DNA of 64,000 nucleotides from Corynebacterium uropygiale (GCF_021568315.1 NZ_JAKGSI010000001.1:248001-312000); one strand, 5' to 3'. Counted from the first letter of the stretch, positions 36,747 to 45,623 are shown. Notes: generated by a model from the sequence alone, not told the origin. Program-made: numbers and translations.

Positions 36747-37532
36747 ATGGGGGAGGCGCTCGCGCAGACTGTCGCCTCCGGCCCGCTGCTGCTGGGCCTG
36801 CTCGCCGCGGCGCTGGCCGGGGTGGTCTCCTTCGCGAGCCCCTGCGTCATCCCGCTGGTCCCCGGGTACATGTCGTATCTCACGGGGGTCGTTGGCGGGG
36901 AGATGAACTTTGAGGGGCGCTATGGGCCGGAGGTCGGCCGGCGCCGCCTCTGGGCGGTGCTCGGGGCGGCCTGCCTTTTCATCCTCGGCTTCACTGTGGT
37001 GTTTGTGCTGGCCACCGCCGCGATCTTCGGCGCAATGAGCGCGCTCACCCTGGGCGCCCAGACGCTCATGCGCGTGGGCGGCGTCGTCACCATCCTCATG
37101 GGGCTCGTGTTCATCGGCTGGTTCCCGGGCCTGCAGAAGGATGTGCGCATGGTGCCGCCGCGGTGGACGACGTGGCTCGGCGCGCCGCTGCTCGGCGCGG
37201 TCTTCGCGCTGGGGTGGACGCCTTGCCTGGGGCCCACTCTCGGGGCGATTATCTCGATCTCCGCGGGGACCTCGGGCATGACGGCCGTGCGCGGCGTGCT
37301 GCTCATTGTCGCCTACTGCGTGGGGCTGGGCGTGCCCTTCCTCCTCATCGCGGTGGGCGGGGGCACTGCCATGAGAGGATGGGATTGGCTGCGTCGCCAT
37401 TCCCATGTGGTCCGGCTCATCGGCGGGATTGCCATGATCATCATCGGGATTCTGCTGCTCAGCGGGGTGTGGGAGATCTTCATCGGCTGGGTGAGGCAAT
37501 GGACCGTGACCTATGGGGCTACGCTGATCTAG
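36747..37532 (+). CDS. ccdA: Cytochrome c biogenesis protein CcdA
   Basis: A 261-residue membrane protein that carries reducing equivalents across the membrane to ResA-like partners. Six hydrophobic segments are visible. The two redox cysteines lie in FASPCVIPLVPGY (about residue 32) and GWTPCLGPTLGA (about 155), the classic CcdA pair. The start ATG directly follows the resA stop. The next gene, resB, begins 50 bases later after an AAGGAGAA ribosome-binding site. Confidence 0.93.
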   Translation: MGEALAQTVASGPLLLGLLAAALAGVVSFASPCVIPLVPGYMSYLTGVVGGEMNFEGRYGPEVGRRRLWAVLGAACLFILGFTVVFVLATAAIFGAMSALTLGAQTLMRVGGVVTILMGLVFIGWFPGLQKDVRMVPPRWTTWLGAPLLGAVFALGWTPCLGPTLGAIISISAGTSGMTAVRGVLLIVAYCVGLGVPFLLIAVGGGTAMRGWDWLRRHSHVVRLIGGIAMIIIGILLLSGVWEIFIGWVRQWTVTYGATLI

Positions 37533-37582
37533 ACGCCGGGGCTGGGATGCCGAGGCCTCGGCACGCAAGGAGAAAGTGAAGG

Positions 37583-39220
37583 ATGCACCTCATCATCAAG
37601 TGGCTACGTCGGGCCTGGAACTGGTTGACGAGTATGCGCACCGCACTCATGCTGCTCTTCCTCGTCGCCCTGGCGGGGATTCCGGGCTCCCTGCTCCCGC
37701 AGCGCAGTATCAACGAGACGCGGGTGCAGGAGTACATCGAGACCAACGGGAAGCTCGCGGAGATCTATGACAAGCTCTCCTTCTTCGACGTCTTCTCTTC
37801 CCACTGGTTCAACGCGATCACGCTCCTGCTCGTCATCTCCCTCGTGGGGTGCATCATTCCGCGCAGCTGGGAGCACGCGAGGGCGCTGCGCACCCCGCCC
37901 GTGCGCGCGCCCAAGCGGCTGGACCGCATGCCGCTCTACGCGCAGGCCGTCGTCGAGAAACCGGAGGCCGAGGTCGAGGCGCAGCTCCGCGAGGTCCTCA
38001 AGGGCTGGCACGTCTCGGAGTACTCGGCGAAGGAGGATCGCGCCGGGCAGCACTCCTTCAGCGCGGAGCGCGGCTACCTGCGCGAATTCTTCAACCTGGT
38101 GTTCCATCTGGCGGTCGTCGCGCTCATTGCGGTGGCGAGCCTCGGCACGCTGCTCTCCTATGAGGGACAGGTCATTGTGGTGACGGGGAAGGACGTGGAG
38201 GAATCGACGTTCTGCAACACCTCGACGGCCAACTATGACACCTTCCGCGGCGGCGCCCTCTTCGACGGGACCGGCCTCAACCCCTTCTGCGTGGAGGTCC
38301 ACAACTTCCAGGCGGACTATCTGCCCAATGGGCAGGCGGAGTCCTTCGGCTCGGACATCTCCTATGCCGCCGGCTCGGACATCACGACAAACCCCGAGAC
38401 GTGGAAGAGCTTCCCGCTGGGGGTCAACCACCCGCTGCGCGTGGCCGGGGATCGCGTCTACCTGCAAGGACACGGCTACGCCCCCACGGTCACCGTGACC
38501 TGGCCCAATGGGGAGAGCCGCACGCAGACCGTGCAGTTCCGCCCCGATGACACCATCAACTTCCTCTCGAGCGGCGTCCTCCGCTTCGACCCGCCGGCCG
38601 GCATGTACTCGGACCTCTACGAGCGCCGCCAGAATCAGCTGGCCATCCAGGGGCTCTTCGCGCCCACCGCCCAGTGGAGCGGCGAGAAGGGCGAGCTGCT
38701 GAGCTCCGCCTATCCCGCCCTGCGGGATCCCGCGATGGCCATCGACATCTACCGCGGCGATAACGGCCTCGACACCGGCCGGGGCCAGCAGCTCTTCAGC
38801 CTCGATCAGCGCCTCATCCTCACCGGGCAGCTCCAGCGCATCGAGCGCATCAACCTCGGCAAGGGGGAGGAGGTCACCCTCGACGACGGCACGAAGGTGC
38901 GCTTCGACGGGGCGCAGGAGTTCGCCAACCTGCAGGTGAGCCACGATCCCACCCAGGTCTGGGTGCTCATCATCGCGGTGATTGGGCTGGGGTCGCTCGT
39001 CGGCTCCCTCCTGGTGAAGCGCCGCCGCATCTGGGTGCGCTGCCAGCCGCAGGAGGATGGCACGACCCTCGTGACGATGGCCGGCCTCGCGCGCACGGAC
39101 CGCGCCGGCTGGGGCGAGGAGTTCCGGGAGAAGGCCCGGGAGATCCTCGGGCTCCCGGAGGACGTGCCCGATGATGAACTCTCGATCATCGACGCCCACA
39201 CCCGCCACGAGCGGGACTGA
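37583..39220 (+). CDS. resB: Cytochrome c biogenesis protein ResB (Ccs1)
   Basis: A 545-residue ResB-family protein, half of the heme handling and ligation complex of system II. Hydrophobic helices are at about residues 18-35, 72-93 and 166-190, followed by a large extracytoplasmic domain (about 195-450) and a last helix (about 455-475), then a cytoplasmic tail. ATG 37583 has AAGGAGAAAG upstream. A run with repeated GAGGAGCTCGA follows the stop, then a hairpin (39279-39300), and ccsA begins 149 bases later. Confidence 0.92.
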   Translation: MHLIIKWLRRAWNWLTSMRTALMLLFLVALAGIPGSLLPQRSINETRVQEYIETNGKLAEIYDKLSFFDVFSSHWFNAITLLLVISLVGCIIPRSWEHARALRTPPVRAPKRLDRMPLYAQAVVEKPEAEVEAQLREVLKGWHVSEYSAKEDRAGQHSFSAERGYLREFFNLVFHLAVVALIAVASLGTLLSYEGQVIVVTGKDVEESTFCNTSTANYDTFRGGALFDGTGLNPFCVEVHNFQADYLPNGQAESFGSDISYAAGSDITTNPETWKSFPLGVNHPLRVAGDRVYLQGHGYAPTVTVTWPNGESRTQTVQFRPDDTINFLSSGVLRFDPPAGMYSDLYERRQNQLAIQGLFAPTAQWSGEKGELLSSAYPALRDPAMAIDIYRGDNGLDTGRGQQLFSLDQRLILTGQLQRIERINLGKGEEVTLDDGTKVRFDGAQEFANLQVSHDPTQVWVLIIAVIGLGSLVGSLLVKRRRIWVRCQPQEDGTTLVTMAGLARTDRAGWGEEFREKAREILGLPEDVPDDELSIIDAHTRHERD

Positions 39221-39278
39221 GGACTCGAGGTCAACGAGGAGCTCGAGGAGCTCGACGAAGCCACCGCGCGCCCACCCC

Positions 39279-39312
39279 GCCTCCATCGAAAGATGGAGGC
39301 CCACATTGTTTT
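39279..39312 (+). terminator. GAAA-loop hairpin between resB and ccsA
   Basis: GCCTCCATC pairs perfectly with GATGGAGGC around a GAAA tetraloop (39279-39300), followed by the weak T-rich tract ATTGTTTTG. It may reduce rather than block transcription into ccsA, or protect the resB mRNA end. Confidence 0.5.
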
Positions 39313-39369
39313 GCCTGGGGTGGAGGCGTAACGTGTCGGATGAATCTGTGTCATGAAGGGGAACTCTGT

Positions 39370-40371
39370 ATGCCTGTGAATCAGTCTTTGGCGTCGACGT
39401 CCGATCATGTCTTCATGTCGGCGTTCATCGTGTACCTCGTCGCGTGGGTGATCTCGATTGCCTACTACGTCCAGGTGCGCGCGCTCATTGAGGCGCGGCA
39501 GGAGCTGACGGCGGAGGTGCGCGAGCCGGTGCTGGCCACCGGGGGAGAGGGGGATGCCCCTGCGGAGGAATCTCCGGTGCTGCCGGAGAAGGTGCAGGCC
39601 AAGGAGCGCCGGGCGGAGAAGATCGCCGGCATGATGCAGGCCGTGATCTGGCTGGGCGTCATCCTCCACATCGTCTCGGCGGTTCTCCGCGGCCTGGCGG
39701 TGCACCGCTTCCCCTTCGGCAACCTCTATGAGTACGTGCTGGTCATCTCGGCCTTCGCGATGGCCGGTGCCGCCGCGGTGCTCGTGCAGAAGAAGGAGTG
39801 GGCCACCCTCTGGCCGTGGCTGCTCACCCCGGTGCTCGCGCTGCTGTTCTTCGCCGAGGTTCGCCTCTACACCGTGGCCGCCCCGGTGATGCCGGCGCTG
39901 AAGTCCTTCTGGCTCCCCATCCACGTGACGACGGTGGCCGTCGGCGCCGCCATCGGCCTCATTTCGGGGGTGGCCTCCCTGCTCTACCTCTTCCGCATGG
40001 CCCAGCCCCAGGGGAAAGAGAAGGGCTTCTTCGGTGCGGTGGCCAAGCCGCTGCCGAGCGCCAAGACCCTCGACGCCCTGGCCTACCGCTCCGGCATCGT
40101 GGCCGTCCCGGTCTTCGGGCTGGGCATCGTGCTGGGTGCCCTCTGGGCCGAGCAGTCCTGGGGCCGCTACTGGGGCTGGGACCCCAAGGAGACCGTGGCG
40201 CTCATTACCTGGGTTCTCTACGCCGCATACCTCCACGCCCGCGCGACGGCCGGCTGGCGCGCCATCTGGGCCGCGTGGATCAACGTCGCCGCTTTCGCGG
40301 TGATGGTCTTCAACCTCTTCTTCATCAACATGGTGGTGACCAGCCTCCACTCCTACGCCGGTGTGAACTAG
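39370..40371 (+). CDS. ccsA: Cytochrome c biogenesis protein CcsA/ResC, heme-handling
   Basis: A 333-residue polytopic protein, partner of ResB, which delivers heme to apocytochrome c. The WWD motif is visible as WGRYWGWDPKET (about residues 262-273), the hallmark of heme handling proteins; conserved membrane His residues are in HRFPFGNLYEY and SLHSYAGVN. About eight hydrophobic helices are present, and residues 40-75 form a charged cytoplasmic insert. ATG 39370 has AAGGGGA upstream; the longer frame to 39340 is not conserved. It closes the hemL-ccs block. Confidence 0.94.
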   Translation: MPVNQSLASTSDHVFMSAFIVYLVAWVISIAYYVQVRALIEARQELTAEVREPVLATGGEGDAPAEESPVLPEKVQAKERRAEKIAGMMQAVIWLGVILHIVSAVLRGLAVHRFPFGNLYEYVLVISAFAMAGAAAVLVQKKEWATLWPWLLTPVLALLFFAEVRLYTVAAPVMPALKSFWLPIHVTTVAVGAAIGLISGVASLLYLFRMAQPQGKEKGFFGAVAKPLPSAKTLDALAYRSGIVAVPVFGLGIVLGALWAEQSWGRYWGWDPKETVALITWVLYAAYLHARATAGWRAIWAAWINVAAFAVMVFNLFFINMVVTSLHSYAGVN

Positions 40372-40452
40372 CGCACTAGGCCGCGCAGGCCGCCCGCGGG
40401 CCGGCGCACACCTGACGTCCCTCGTCTCCCCAGGTGAGGGGTATTCTTGTGT

Positions 40453-40485
40453 GGGGAGATCTCCCCCTGCGCTCATGCCTGAGCG
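40453..40485 (+). repeat. Two adjacent palindromes before the XRE regulator
   Basis: GGGGAGATCTCCCC (40453-40466) is a 14-base perfect palindrome, and CGCTCA-TGCC-TGAGCG follows at 40470-40485. A possible -10 (TACACT, 40490-40495) lies just beyond. The remaining 40372-40626 gap has no gene. The pair could be an operator for the HTH protein or a transcription end for ccsA. Confidence 0.4.
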
Positions 40486-40626
40486 GCGGTACACTGACCA
40501 CATACGACGGCGCCGATCCCTACCTTTGGATTAGATTAAGGGATATAGGGGTACGGTGCCCGTCCTCGTTGCACAGAGTGAGTCTGGCGGGCGCGGAGGT
40601 GCCCCCTGACGAAGAGGAGAGTGAAC

Positions 40627-40884
40627 ATGTCTGGTCCTCGTCGTAAGGCTGGCAAGTCGGCGGGAAACATCCCGGAGCTTTTGGCGCTGGGGGAGCAAAT
40701 CGCCGAGCGGCGTCGCAGTCTGGGCAGACTGCAAAATGAGGTGGCGGAGTCCGCAGGGGTATCGCGCTCGACGCTCCACACCATTGAGCACGGCGGCAGC
40801 GGGGTGCGCTGGGAGAAGATCGCCGCCGTGAGCCATGAGCTGGGGCTCAGCCTCAAGCTCGTCGAAAATGACCGATATATTTAG
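40627..40884 (+). CDS. XRE/HipB-type HTH regulator
   Basis: An 85-residue single-domain helix-turn-helix protein of the XRE/Cro family. The HTH spans about residues 22-75, reading LGEQIAERRRSLGRLQNEVAES-AGVSRSTLHTIEHGGS in two pieces. The domain resembles HipB, but no HipA-like or other toxin gene is adjacent, so it is more likely a solitary repressor. A basic N-terminus (GPRRKAGKSA) may add DNA contact. ATG 40627 is preferred to GTG 40621 on spacing from GAGGAGAG. The 255-base upstream gap has palindromes that could be its operator. Confidence 0.85.
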   Translation: MSGPRRKAGKSAGNIPELLALGEQIAERRRSLGRLQNEVAESAGVSRSTLHTIEHGGSGVRWEKIAAVSHELGLSLKLVENDRYI

Positions 40885-41162
40885 CCGCTCTCGTTATTCT
40901 GGGGACCCTCCTCGGGGTTCTCGCGCTGTTCGCGCTGTTCTCGTTTCTTTTGCTCGCGGCGTTCGCGCTCGCGGCGCCGGGCATCCTGCTCGAGCTTCCA
41001 GAGGAACTCTGGGTCATCATCGGGGCCTTTGATCGCCGGGGGAGTGGTGCGCCGGCCACCCAGGCCGCCGCGGCCACCGCGCTGCCACGTGTGCGGGCCG
41101 AATGCGCGGTAGAGAAGCACCACGGCCAGGATGATGAGAATGAGTATGAGCAGTCGTCCCAC
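40881..41162 (-). CDS. Small membrane-anchored basic/charged protein
   Basis: A 93-residue protein I do not recognise. One hydrophobic helix at residues 3-20 is followed by a Gly/Arg-rich stretch and a highly charged tail (repeats of ERRE, KKREQ) that is probably helical. GTG 41162 has an AAGGAGGC Shine-Dalgarno. It converges on the XRE gene with four overlapping bases and diverges from the DUF4229 gene. A cytoplasmic tail facing the inside is likely from the topology rule, as positive charge follows the helix. Confidence 0.65.
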   Translation of the reverse strand: MGRLLILILIILAVVLLYRAFGPHTWQRGGRGGLGGRRTTPPAIKGPDDDPEFLWKLEQDARRRERERREQKKREQREQRENPEEGPQNNESG

Positions 41163-41210
41163 GAAGCCTCCTTATTTTGTCCCAGCGTACGCGAGGCCCA
41201 GGCCATCAGT

Positions 41211-41216
41211 TAGGCT
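41211..41216 (+). promoter_or_regulatory. -10 element of leaderless DUF4229 gene
   Basis: TAGGCT lies seven bases before GTG 41224, with no Shine-Dalgarno between. Confidence 0.45.
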
Positions 41217-41223
41217 GAGTCCC

Positions 41224-41571
41224 GTGAGTACGCCAGATTCTTCCCGCCCGACGTCCGACGCCCGCCCCGAGCTCCCCCCGGAGCCGGACCCGGCCCTCCG
41301 ACGCGAGGCGACGCGCGCGATCATCATCTACGGCCTGTTGAGGCTGGCGCTCTTCATCGTCCTCACCGTGGTCATTCAGTTCATCGCGTACCTGGTCTCC
41401 GCGCCGTTGCCGCTGGTCATGTCCGCGCTGCTGGCGCTCATCGTGGCCTTCCCGCTCTCCATGCTCATCTTCCCGAAGCAGCGGATGGCGGCGACGAACA
41501 CCCTGGCCCAGTGGAAAGCCCAGCGCACCGCGCGGAAGGCGTGGATTAAGGACGAGCTCTCGCGCCGCTAG
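41224..41571 (+). CDS. DUF4229 family membrane protein
   Basis: A 115-residue protein with two hydrophobic helices (about residues 35-60 and 63-82) and a basic C-terminal tail, of the DUF4229 family, function unknown. The N-terminal about 28 residues are Ser/Pro/Glu-rich and disordered-looking. The start GTG 41224 is chosen on the TAGGCT seven bases upstream; a longer frame overlapping the divergent gene is rejected. It converges with the AEC transporter gene with a short gap. Confidence 0.75.
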   Translation: MSTPDSSRPTSDARPELPPEPDPALRREATRAIIIYGLLRLALFIVLTVVIQFIAYLVSAPLPLVMSALLALIVAFPLSMLIFPKQRMAATNTLAQWKAQRTARKAWIKDELSRR

Positions 41572-41599
41572 GTGGGCGTCGTCCCCTTCCCCCCGGCCC

Positions 41600-42532
41600 C
41601 TAATGGCCGAAGAGGAAGGCGATGAGCAGCATCACCGGCAGCGCGAGGAACGTGGTGAGGAATACCGTGTCGCGGGCGACGATGGTGCCTTTGTCGTAGG
41701 TCGCGGCGTAGTTGTAGACGTTCTGCGCGGTGGGGAGCGCCGCGAGGATCACCGCGGCGTAGAGCGCCTGCCCCTCGAGGCCGAGGAGCAGCCCCAGCCC
41801 CCACGCGATGAGGGGCATGAGCAGCAGCTTCATGAGGGTGGCGCAGAGGATGGCCGGGCGGTCGGCGGGGGAGTCAAGGATCTTGTTCCGGTGGAGGGAA
41901 GCGCCGAAGCTCATGAGGATGAGCGGGATCGAGGCGCCGCCGAGGATCTCGAAGGGGCGCATGACGGGGTCGGGGAGGTGGGTCCCGCTGAGGCAGAGAA
42001 TCACCCCAAGGATCGACGCCAGCACGATCGGGCTGAGCACGGCGGAGCGGATGGCCGCGAGGACGTCGCGGAAGGAGCCCTTCGTCGCCCCGGAGAGGGT
42101 GAGGGCCGTGAGCATGAGCGGCGTGAAGAAGATGAGCTGAATGACAAGAATCGGGGCCACATAGGCGCCCGTGCCAATGACATAGAGGCTCACCGGAAGG
42201 CCGATGTTGTTGGAGTTCACGTAGCTGGCGGCGCCCGCGCCCATCGCGGTGCTCGCGAGGTCCGTGCGGAAGAAGAGCCGCGCCGCCAGGCAGAAGGCCG
42301 CGCCCGTGAGGAAGGTCGCCGCGAAGCTCACCGCGATGACCGGGGAGAAGAGCTCCGCCGGGTCCGAGCGGGAAACCACGCTGAACAGCAGCGCCGGGGT
42401 GGCCGCGTAGAAGGCCACCCGGTTGAGCATGAGGCGGGCCGAGCCCGGCCCAATAATGGCGAAGCGGGCCAGCAGGTAGCCCGCGAGGATCACGATCCCA
42501 ATGATCCCGAATCCCGTGAGCACTCCCGCCAT
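41600..42532 (-). CDS. AEC family transporter
   Basis: A 310-residue polytopic membrane protein of the auxin efflux carrier family, which in bacteria includes malate and other organic-acid carriers. Ten hydrophobic segments are visible, with family features ATPALLFSVVSR in the N-terminal half, NSNNIGLPVSLYVIG in the middle, and LPTAQNVYNYAATYD near the C-terminus. No substrate can be assigned. It lies downstream of menA on the same strand, 25 bases away, so it may be read from the men promoter. Confidence 0.88.
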   Translation of the reverse strand: MAGVLTGFGIIGIVILAGYLLARFAIIGPGSARLMLNRVAFYAATPALLFSVVSRSDPAELFSPVIAVSFAATFLTGAAFCLAARLFFRTDLASTAMGAGAASYVNSNNIGLPVSLYVIGTGAYVAPILVIQLIFFTPLMLTALTLSGATKGSFRDVLAAIRSAVLSPIVLASILGVILCLSGTHLPDPVMRPFEILGGASIPLILMSFGASLHRNKILDSPADRPAILCATLMKLLLMPLIAWGLGLLLGLEGQALYAAVILAALPTAQNVYNYAATYDKGTIVARDTVFLTTFLALPVMLLIAFLFGH

Positions 42533-42557
42533 GGTCCCGCCGCCTCCTCGTCGCTAC

Positions 42558-43436
42558 TTAGATCATCACTCCACACACCAAACCAATGGTGCTGAGGATA
42601 GACCACAGCAAGAGAGATTTCCCAATGGAACCAATGAGCGGGATGAGCTCCGTGCCCGTCGCCCCCTGGCGGACGGGGCGCAGCGCCGAGAGGATGATCG
42701 GCAGGTAGAGGGCGCCCAGCAGCGCCCACGGGGTGCTGAGCACCGCGAGGAGCAGGCTCATGAGCAGCGCCAGGAGCCCCAGGGCAATGAGGACCTGGCG
42801 CGTCCGGGCGTCGCCGAGGATGACCGCCAGGGTCGTCTTCCCCGCGGCGGAGTCGGAGGGGATGTCGCGGAGGTTATTCGCCAGGTTCACCGCGGAGCTG
42901 ATCGCTCCCACGCCGACGGCCAGCAGAACGCCCTCCACACTCACACGCCCTGCCTGCGTGAACTGGGTCCCCAGGACGGCGACGAGCCCGAAGAAGAGGA
43001 AGACCGAGACCTCGCCGAGCCCGTGGTAGCCATAGGGGTGGGACCCGCCGGTGTAGAACCACGCGCCGAGGATGCACAGCGCCCCCACGAGGATGAGCCA
43101 CGGGGAGGAGAGGAGGCTCAAGGCCACCCCCGCCACGGCCGCCACCCCGAAGGCAAGGAAGGCCGCCCGCTTCACCGCCGGCGGAGACACAAGGCCAGAG
43201 CCGGTGAGCCGCAGCGGGCCGGAGCGATCCTCATCGGTGCCGCGGATGCCATCCGAGTAGTCATTGGAGTAGTTCACCCCGATGATGAGCGCCCAGGCCA
43301 CGATGAGCGCGAGCAGCGCCCGACCCCAGTGCGCGCCATGGATGAAGAAGGCGGCGCCCGTCCCCGCGATGACGGGGGCGAAGGCATTGGGCCAGGTCCG
43401 GGGCCTGGCGCCGAGAATCCAGGGAGAGACAGTCAT
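42558..43436 (-). CDS. menA: 1,4-dihydroxy-2-naphthoate polyprenyltransferase MenA
   Basis: MenA attaches the polyprenyl tail to 1,4-dihydroxy-2-naphthoate at the membrane, giving demethylmenaquinone. The 292-residue UbiA-family protein has the first Asp-rich motif in NYSNDYSDGIRGTDEDR (about residues 57-73), which binds the diphosphate through Mg, and a second acidic loop in NNLRDIPSDSAAGK. About eight hydrophobic helices are present. A CAGAAT element six bases upstream of the ATG may make it leaderless. The tail donor is probably made by the polyprenyl synthase at 55040. Confidence 0.94.
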   Translation of the reverse strand: MTVSPWILGARPRTWPNAFAPVIAGTGAAFFIHGAHWGRALLALIVAWALIIGVNYSNDYSDGIRGTDEDRSGPLRLTGSGLVSPPAVKRAAFLAFGVAAVAGVALSLLSSPWLILVGALCILGAWFYTGGSHPYGYHGLGEVSVFLFFGLVAVLGTQFTQAGRVSVEGVLLAVGVGAISSAVNLANNLRDIPSDSAAGKTTLAVILGDARTRQVLIALGLLALLMSLLLAVLSTPWALLGALYLPIILSALRPVRQGATGTELIPLIGSIGKSLLLWSILSTIGLVCGVMI

Positions 43437-43471
43437 GGGCCTATTCTGCCTCCCACCCCACGAGGGCCCGG

Positions 43472-44632
43472 CTAGAGGGCCGCCTCAAAGAGCCGCCGCA
43501 CCGCCTGCCGGTCCACCTTCCCCGGACCAATCAGCGGCAGCCGCTCCACCTTCTTCACCTGCCGGGGCACCTGCCAGCGGGGAAGCTCGGCGCAGTGCTC
43601 GTAGACATCGCCGGGGCGCGCCACGCCGGTGTAGGCGGCCACAACCTGCTGGCCACGCCGCGGATCTGGCACGCCGACGACGCACGCCGCCTCAATCCCG
43701 GGGTGCTCCGTGAGGTGATTCTCGACGACCTCCGGGTGGAGCTTCAACCCCCCGGTATCGATGATCGCGTCGAGGCGGCCCTCGACGCGCAGCCGGCCGT
43801 CGTCGTCCATGGAGCCTCCGTCGGAGGTGCGGAACCAGCCCGGCTGGGCGAAGGCCTCGGACTCGGGCGCGTTGCGATAGCCCTGCGCCACCATCGGGCC
43901 GCCGAGGATGATGCGCCCCTCCTCGAGACGGACGCGCGCGCCGGGGAGGGGGCGGCCGTCGTAGACGCAGCCGCCGGAGGTCTCGGAGGAACCGTAGGTG
44001 GTGACGAGGCGAATGCCGAGCTCCTCGGCGCTGCGGCGGGTCTCTGCGCGCAGCGGCGCCCCGCCGATGAGAATCCGGTCAAAGCGGCGCAGTCCCTCGA
44101 TGCCCTCGAGGGAGTCCATGGCCTTGAGCAGCTGCATGGGGGTGAGGGCGGTGTAGCAGCGCTCGCCCGGGGTGGAGCTGCGGAGTTCCTCGGCGGCGCG
44201 GGCGAAGTCGCGGATGGAGAATCCCCCCGAAAGGTCGAGGCAGAGGGGCTCGACGCCCGCAATGAGCGAGCGAATGAGCACCTGCAGCCCCGCGATGTGG
44301 TGGGCCGGCATGGCGAGCAACCAATTGCCCTCCCCGCCGAGCACCCGGTGGGTGGCGTCGGCGGAGGAGACGAGGTTGCGCGGGCTCAGCTGCGCCCCCT
44401 TGGGCGTCCCGGTGGAGCCGGAGGTCCCGACGACCAGCGCGATGCCCTCGTCGATCGGCGCCCCGGCCCGCTGCGTGTTGCGCAGGAGGGTGGCGCGGGC
44501 CCGGTCGTGGGGGGAGGTGCCGCCGGGAAGCGGCAGGAGGCTGCGCTGGCCGGCGATGGCCTGCTCGAGGTCGCCGAGGATGCGCTCGGGGTGGTGCGGG
44601 TCGATGGGGAGCGGTTCGAGCAGTCGGGTCAC
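43472..44632 (-). CDS. menE: o-Succinylbenzoate--CoA ligase MenE
   Basis: MenE activates o-succinylbenzoate with ATP and CoA. The 386-residue acyl-adenylate-forming enzyme has the P-loop-like VGTSGSTGTPKGAQLS, TTYGSSETSGG, the motif WFRTSDGG with catalytic Asp and a C-terminal Lys in GPGKVDRQAV. It is shorter than the typical 450-500 residue MenE because the N-terminal subdomain is reduced, which is common in actinobacteria. The start GTG 44632 is six bases after TACGAT, which implies a leaderless message. menB lies just upstream on the same strand. Confidence 0.92.
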   Translation of the reverse strand: MTRLLEPLPIDPHHPERILGDLEQAIAGQRSLLPLPGGTSPHDRARATLLRNTQRAGAPIDEGIALVVGTSGSTGTPKGAQLSPRNLVSSADATHRVLGGEGNWLLAMPAHHIAGLQVLIRSLIAGVEPLCLDLSGGFSIRDFARAAEELRSSTPGERCYTALTPMQLLKAMDSLEGIEGLRRFDRILIGGAPLRAETRRSAEELGIRLVTTYGSSETSGGCVYDGRPLPGARVRLEEGRIILGGPMVAQGYRNAPESEAFAQPGWFRTSDGGSMDDDGRLRVEGRLDAIIDTGGLKLHPEVVENHLTEHPGIEAACVVGVPDPRRGQQVVAAYTGVARPGDVYEHCAELPRWQVPRQVKKVERLPLIGPGKVDRQAVRRLFEAAL

Positions 44633-44638
44633 AGGCCC

Positions 44639-44644
44639 ATCGTA
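44639..44644 (-). promoter_or_regulatory. -10 element of leaderless menE
   Basis: On the - strand TACGAT lies six bases before the menE GTG, in the short gap after menB. Confidence 0.45.
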
Positions 44645-44659
44645 CGGGGCCCGCCCGGG

Positions 44660-45616
44660 CTAGTAGTAGAAGGGGAACTCGTCCCAGCGGGGTGGGCGTT
44701 TCTCCAGGAAGGAGTCGCGGCCCTCGACGGCCTCGTCGGTCATGTAGGCCAGGCGGGTGGCCTCCCCGGCGAAGACCTGCTGGCCCATGAGGCCGTCGTC
44801 GACGAGGTTGAAGGCGAACTTCAGCATCCGCTGGGCGGTGGGGGACTTGCCGTTGATCTCCTGGGCGGCGGCGATGGCCTCATCCTCCAGGTGGGCGTGA
44901 TCGGCCACGATGTTCACGGCCCCCATCCGCTGCATGGTCTCCGCGTCATAGGTCCGGCCGAGGAAGAAGATCTCCCGCGCAAACTTCTGGCCCACCATCC
45001 GCGCCAGGTAGGCGGAGCCGTATCCGGCGTCGAAGGAGCCGACGTCGGCGTCGGTCTGCTTGAAGCGGGCCTCCTCGCGGGAGGCGATGGTGAGATCGCA
45101 GACCACGTGGAGGGAGTGGCCCCCGCCCGCGGCCCAGCCGTCGACGACGGCGATGACCACCTTCGGCATGGTCCGGATGAGGCGCTGGACCTCGAGGATG
45201 TGGAGGCGCCCGCCCTCCGCCTTGGCGCGGGCCTCGTCGATGCCGGAGGCGTCCGCGGTGGCGTCGTCGTGCTCATGGGTGCGGGCGTACTGGTAGCCGG
45301 AGCGCCCGCGAATCCGCTGGTCCCCGCCGGAGCAGAAGGCCCAGCCGCCGTCCTTGGCGCTGGGGCCGTTGCCGGTGAGGAGGATGACCCCGATGTCCGG
45401 GCTGCGCCGCGCGTGGTCGAGGGTGCGGTAGAGCTCGTCGACGGTGTGGGGGCGGAAGGCGTTGCGCACCTCGGGGCGGTCGAAAGCGATGCGCACGATG
45501 CCGTTCGCGCGCCCCTCGCCGCGGTGCCGGTGGTAGGTGATGTCGGTGAGATCCTCGAAGCCGGGAACGGGGGCCCAGAGCTCGGGGCGGAAGGGCTGTG
45601 CGGTGCTATAACTCAT
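44660..45616 (-). CDS. menB: 1,4-dihydroxy-2-naphthoyl-CoA synthase MenB
   Basis: MenB cyclises o-succinylbenzoyl-CoA. The 318-residue crotonase-fold protein has the family blocks RIAFDRPEVRNAFRP, the oxyanion-hole CSGGDQRIRG, and VDGWAAGGGHSLHVVCDLTIAS, with the C-terminal catalytic Asp/Tyr region SFDAGYGSAYLARMVG. It is longer than Bacillus MenB because of an actinobacterial insert (about residues 105-135, HEHDDATADASGIDEAR). The ATG lies seven bases after TAGACT and the gene is divergent from menC, with 23 bases between the starts. Confidence 0.95.
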   Translation of the reverse strand: MSYSTAQPFRPELWAPVPGFEDLTDITYHRHRGEGRANGIVRIAFDRPEVRNAFRPHTVDELYRTLDHARRSPDIGVILLTGNGPSAKDGGWAFCSGGDQRIRGRSGYQYARTHEHDDATADASGIDEARAKAEGGRLHILEVQRLIRTMPKVVIAVVDGWAAGGGHSLHVVCDLTIASREEARFKQTDADVGSFDAGYGSAYLARMVGQKFAREIFFLGRTYDAETMQRMGAVNIVADHAHLEDEAIAAAQEINGKSPTAQRMLKFAFNLVDDGLMGQQVFAGEATRLAYMTDEAVEGRDSFLEKRPPRWDEFPFYY

Positions 45617-45623
45617 GGGGGTC

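Noticed and set aside
33657-37568. 1303-codon open frame on the - strand opposite hemL, resA and ccdA
   Set aside because: A GC-bias shadow: Arg/Gly/His/Asp-rich, no domain, and all + strand genes beneath it are clear homologues.
40627-40884. HipAB toxin-antitoxin pair
   Set aside because: Only a HipB-like antitoxin-type HTH is present; neither neighbour is a kinase-like toxin.
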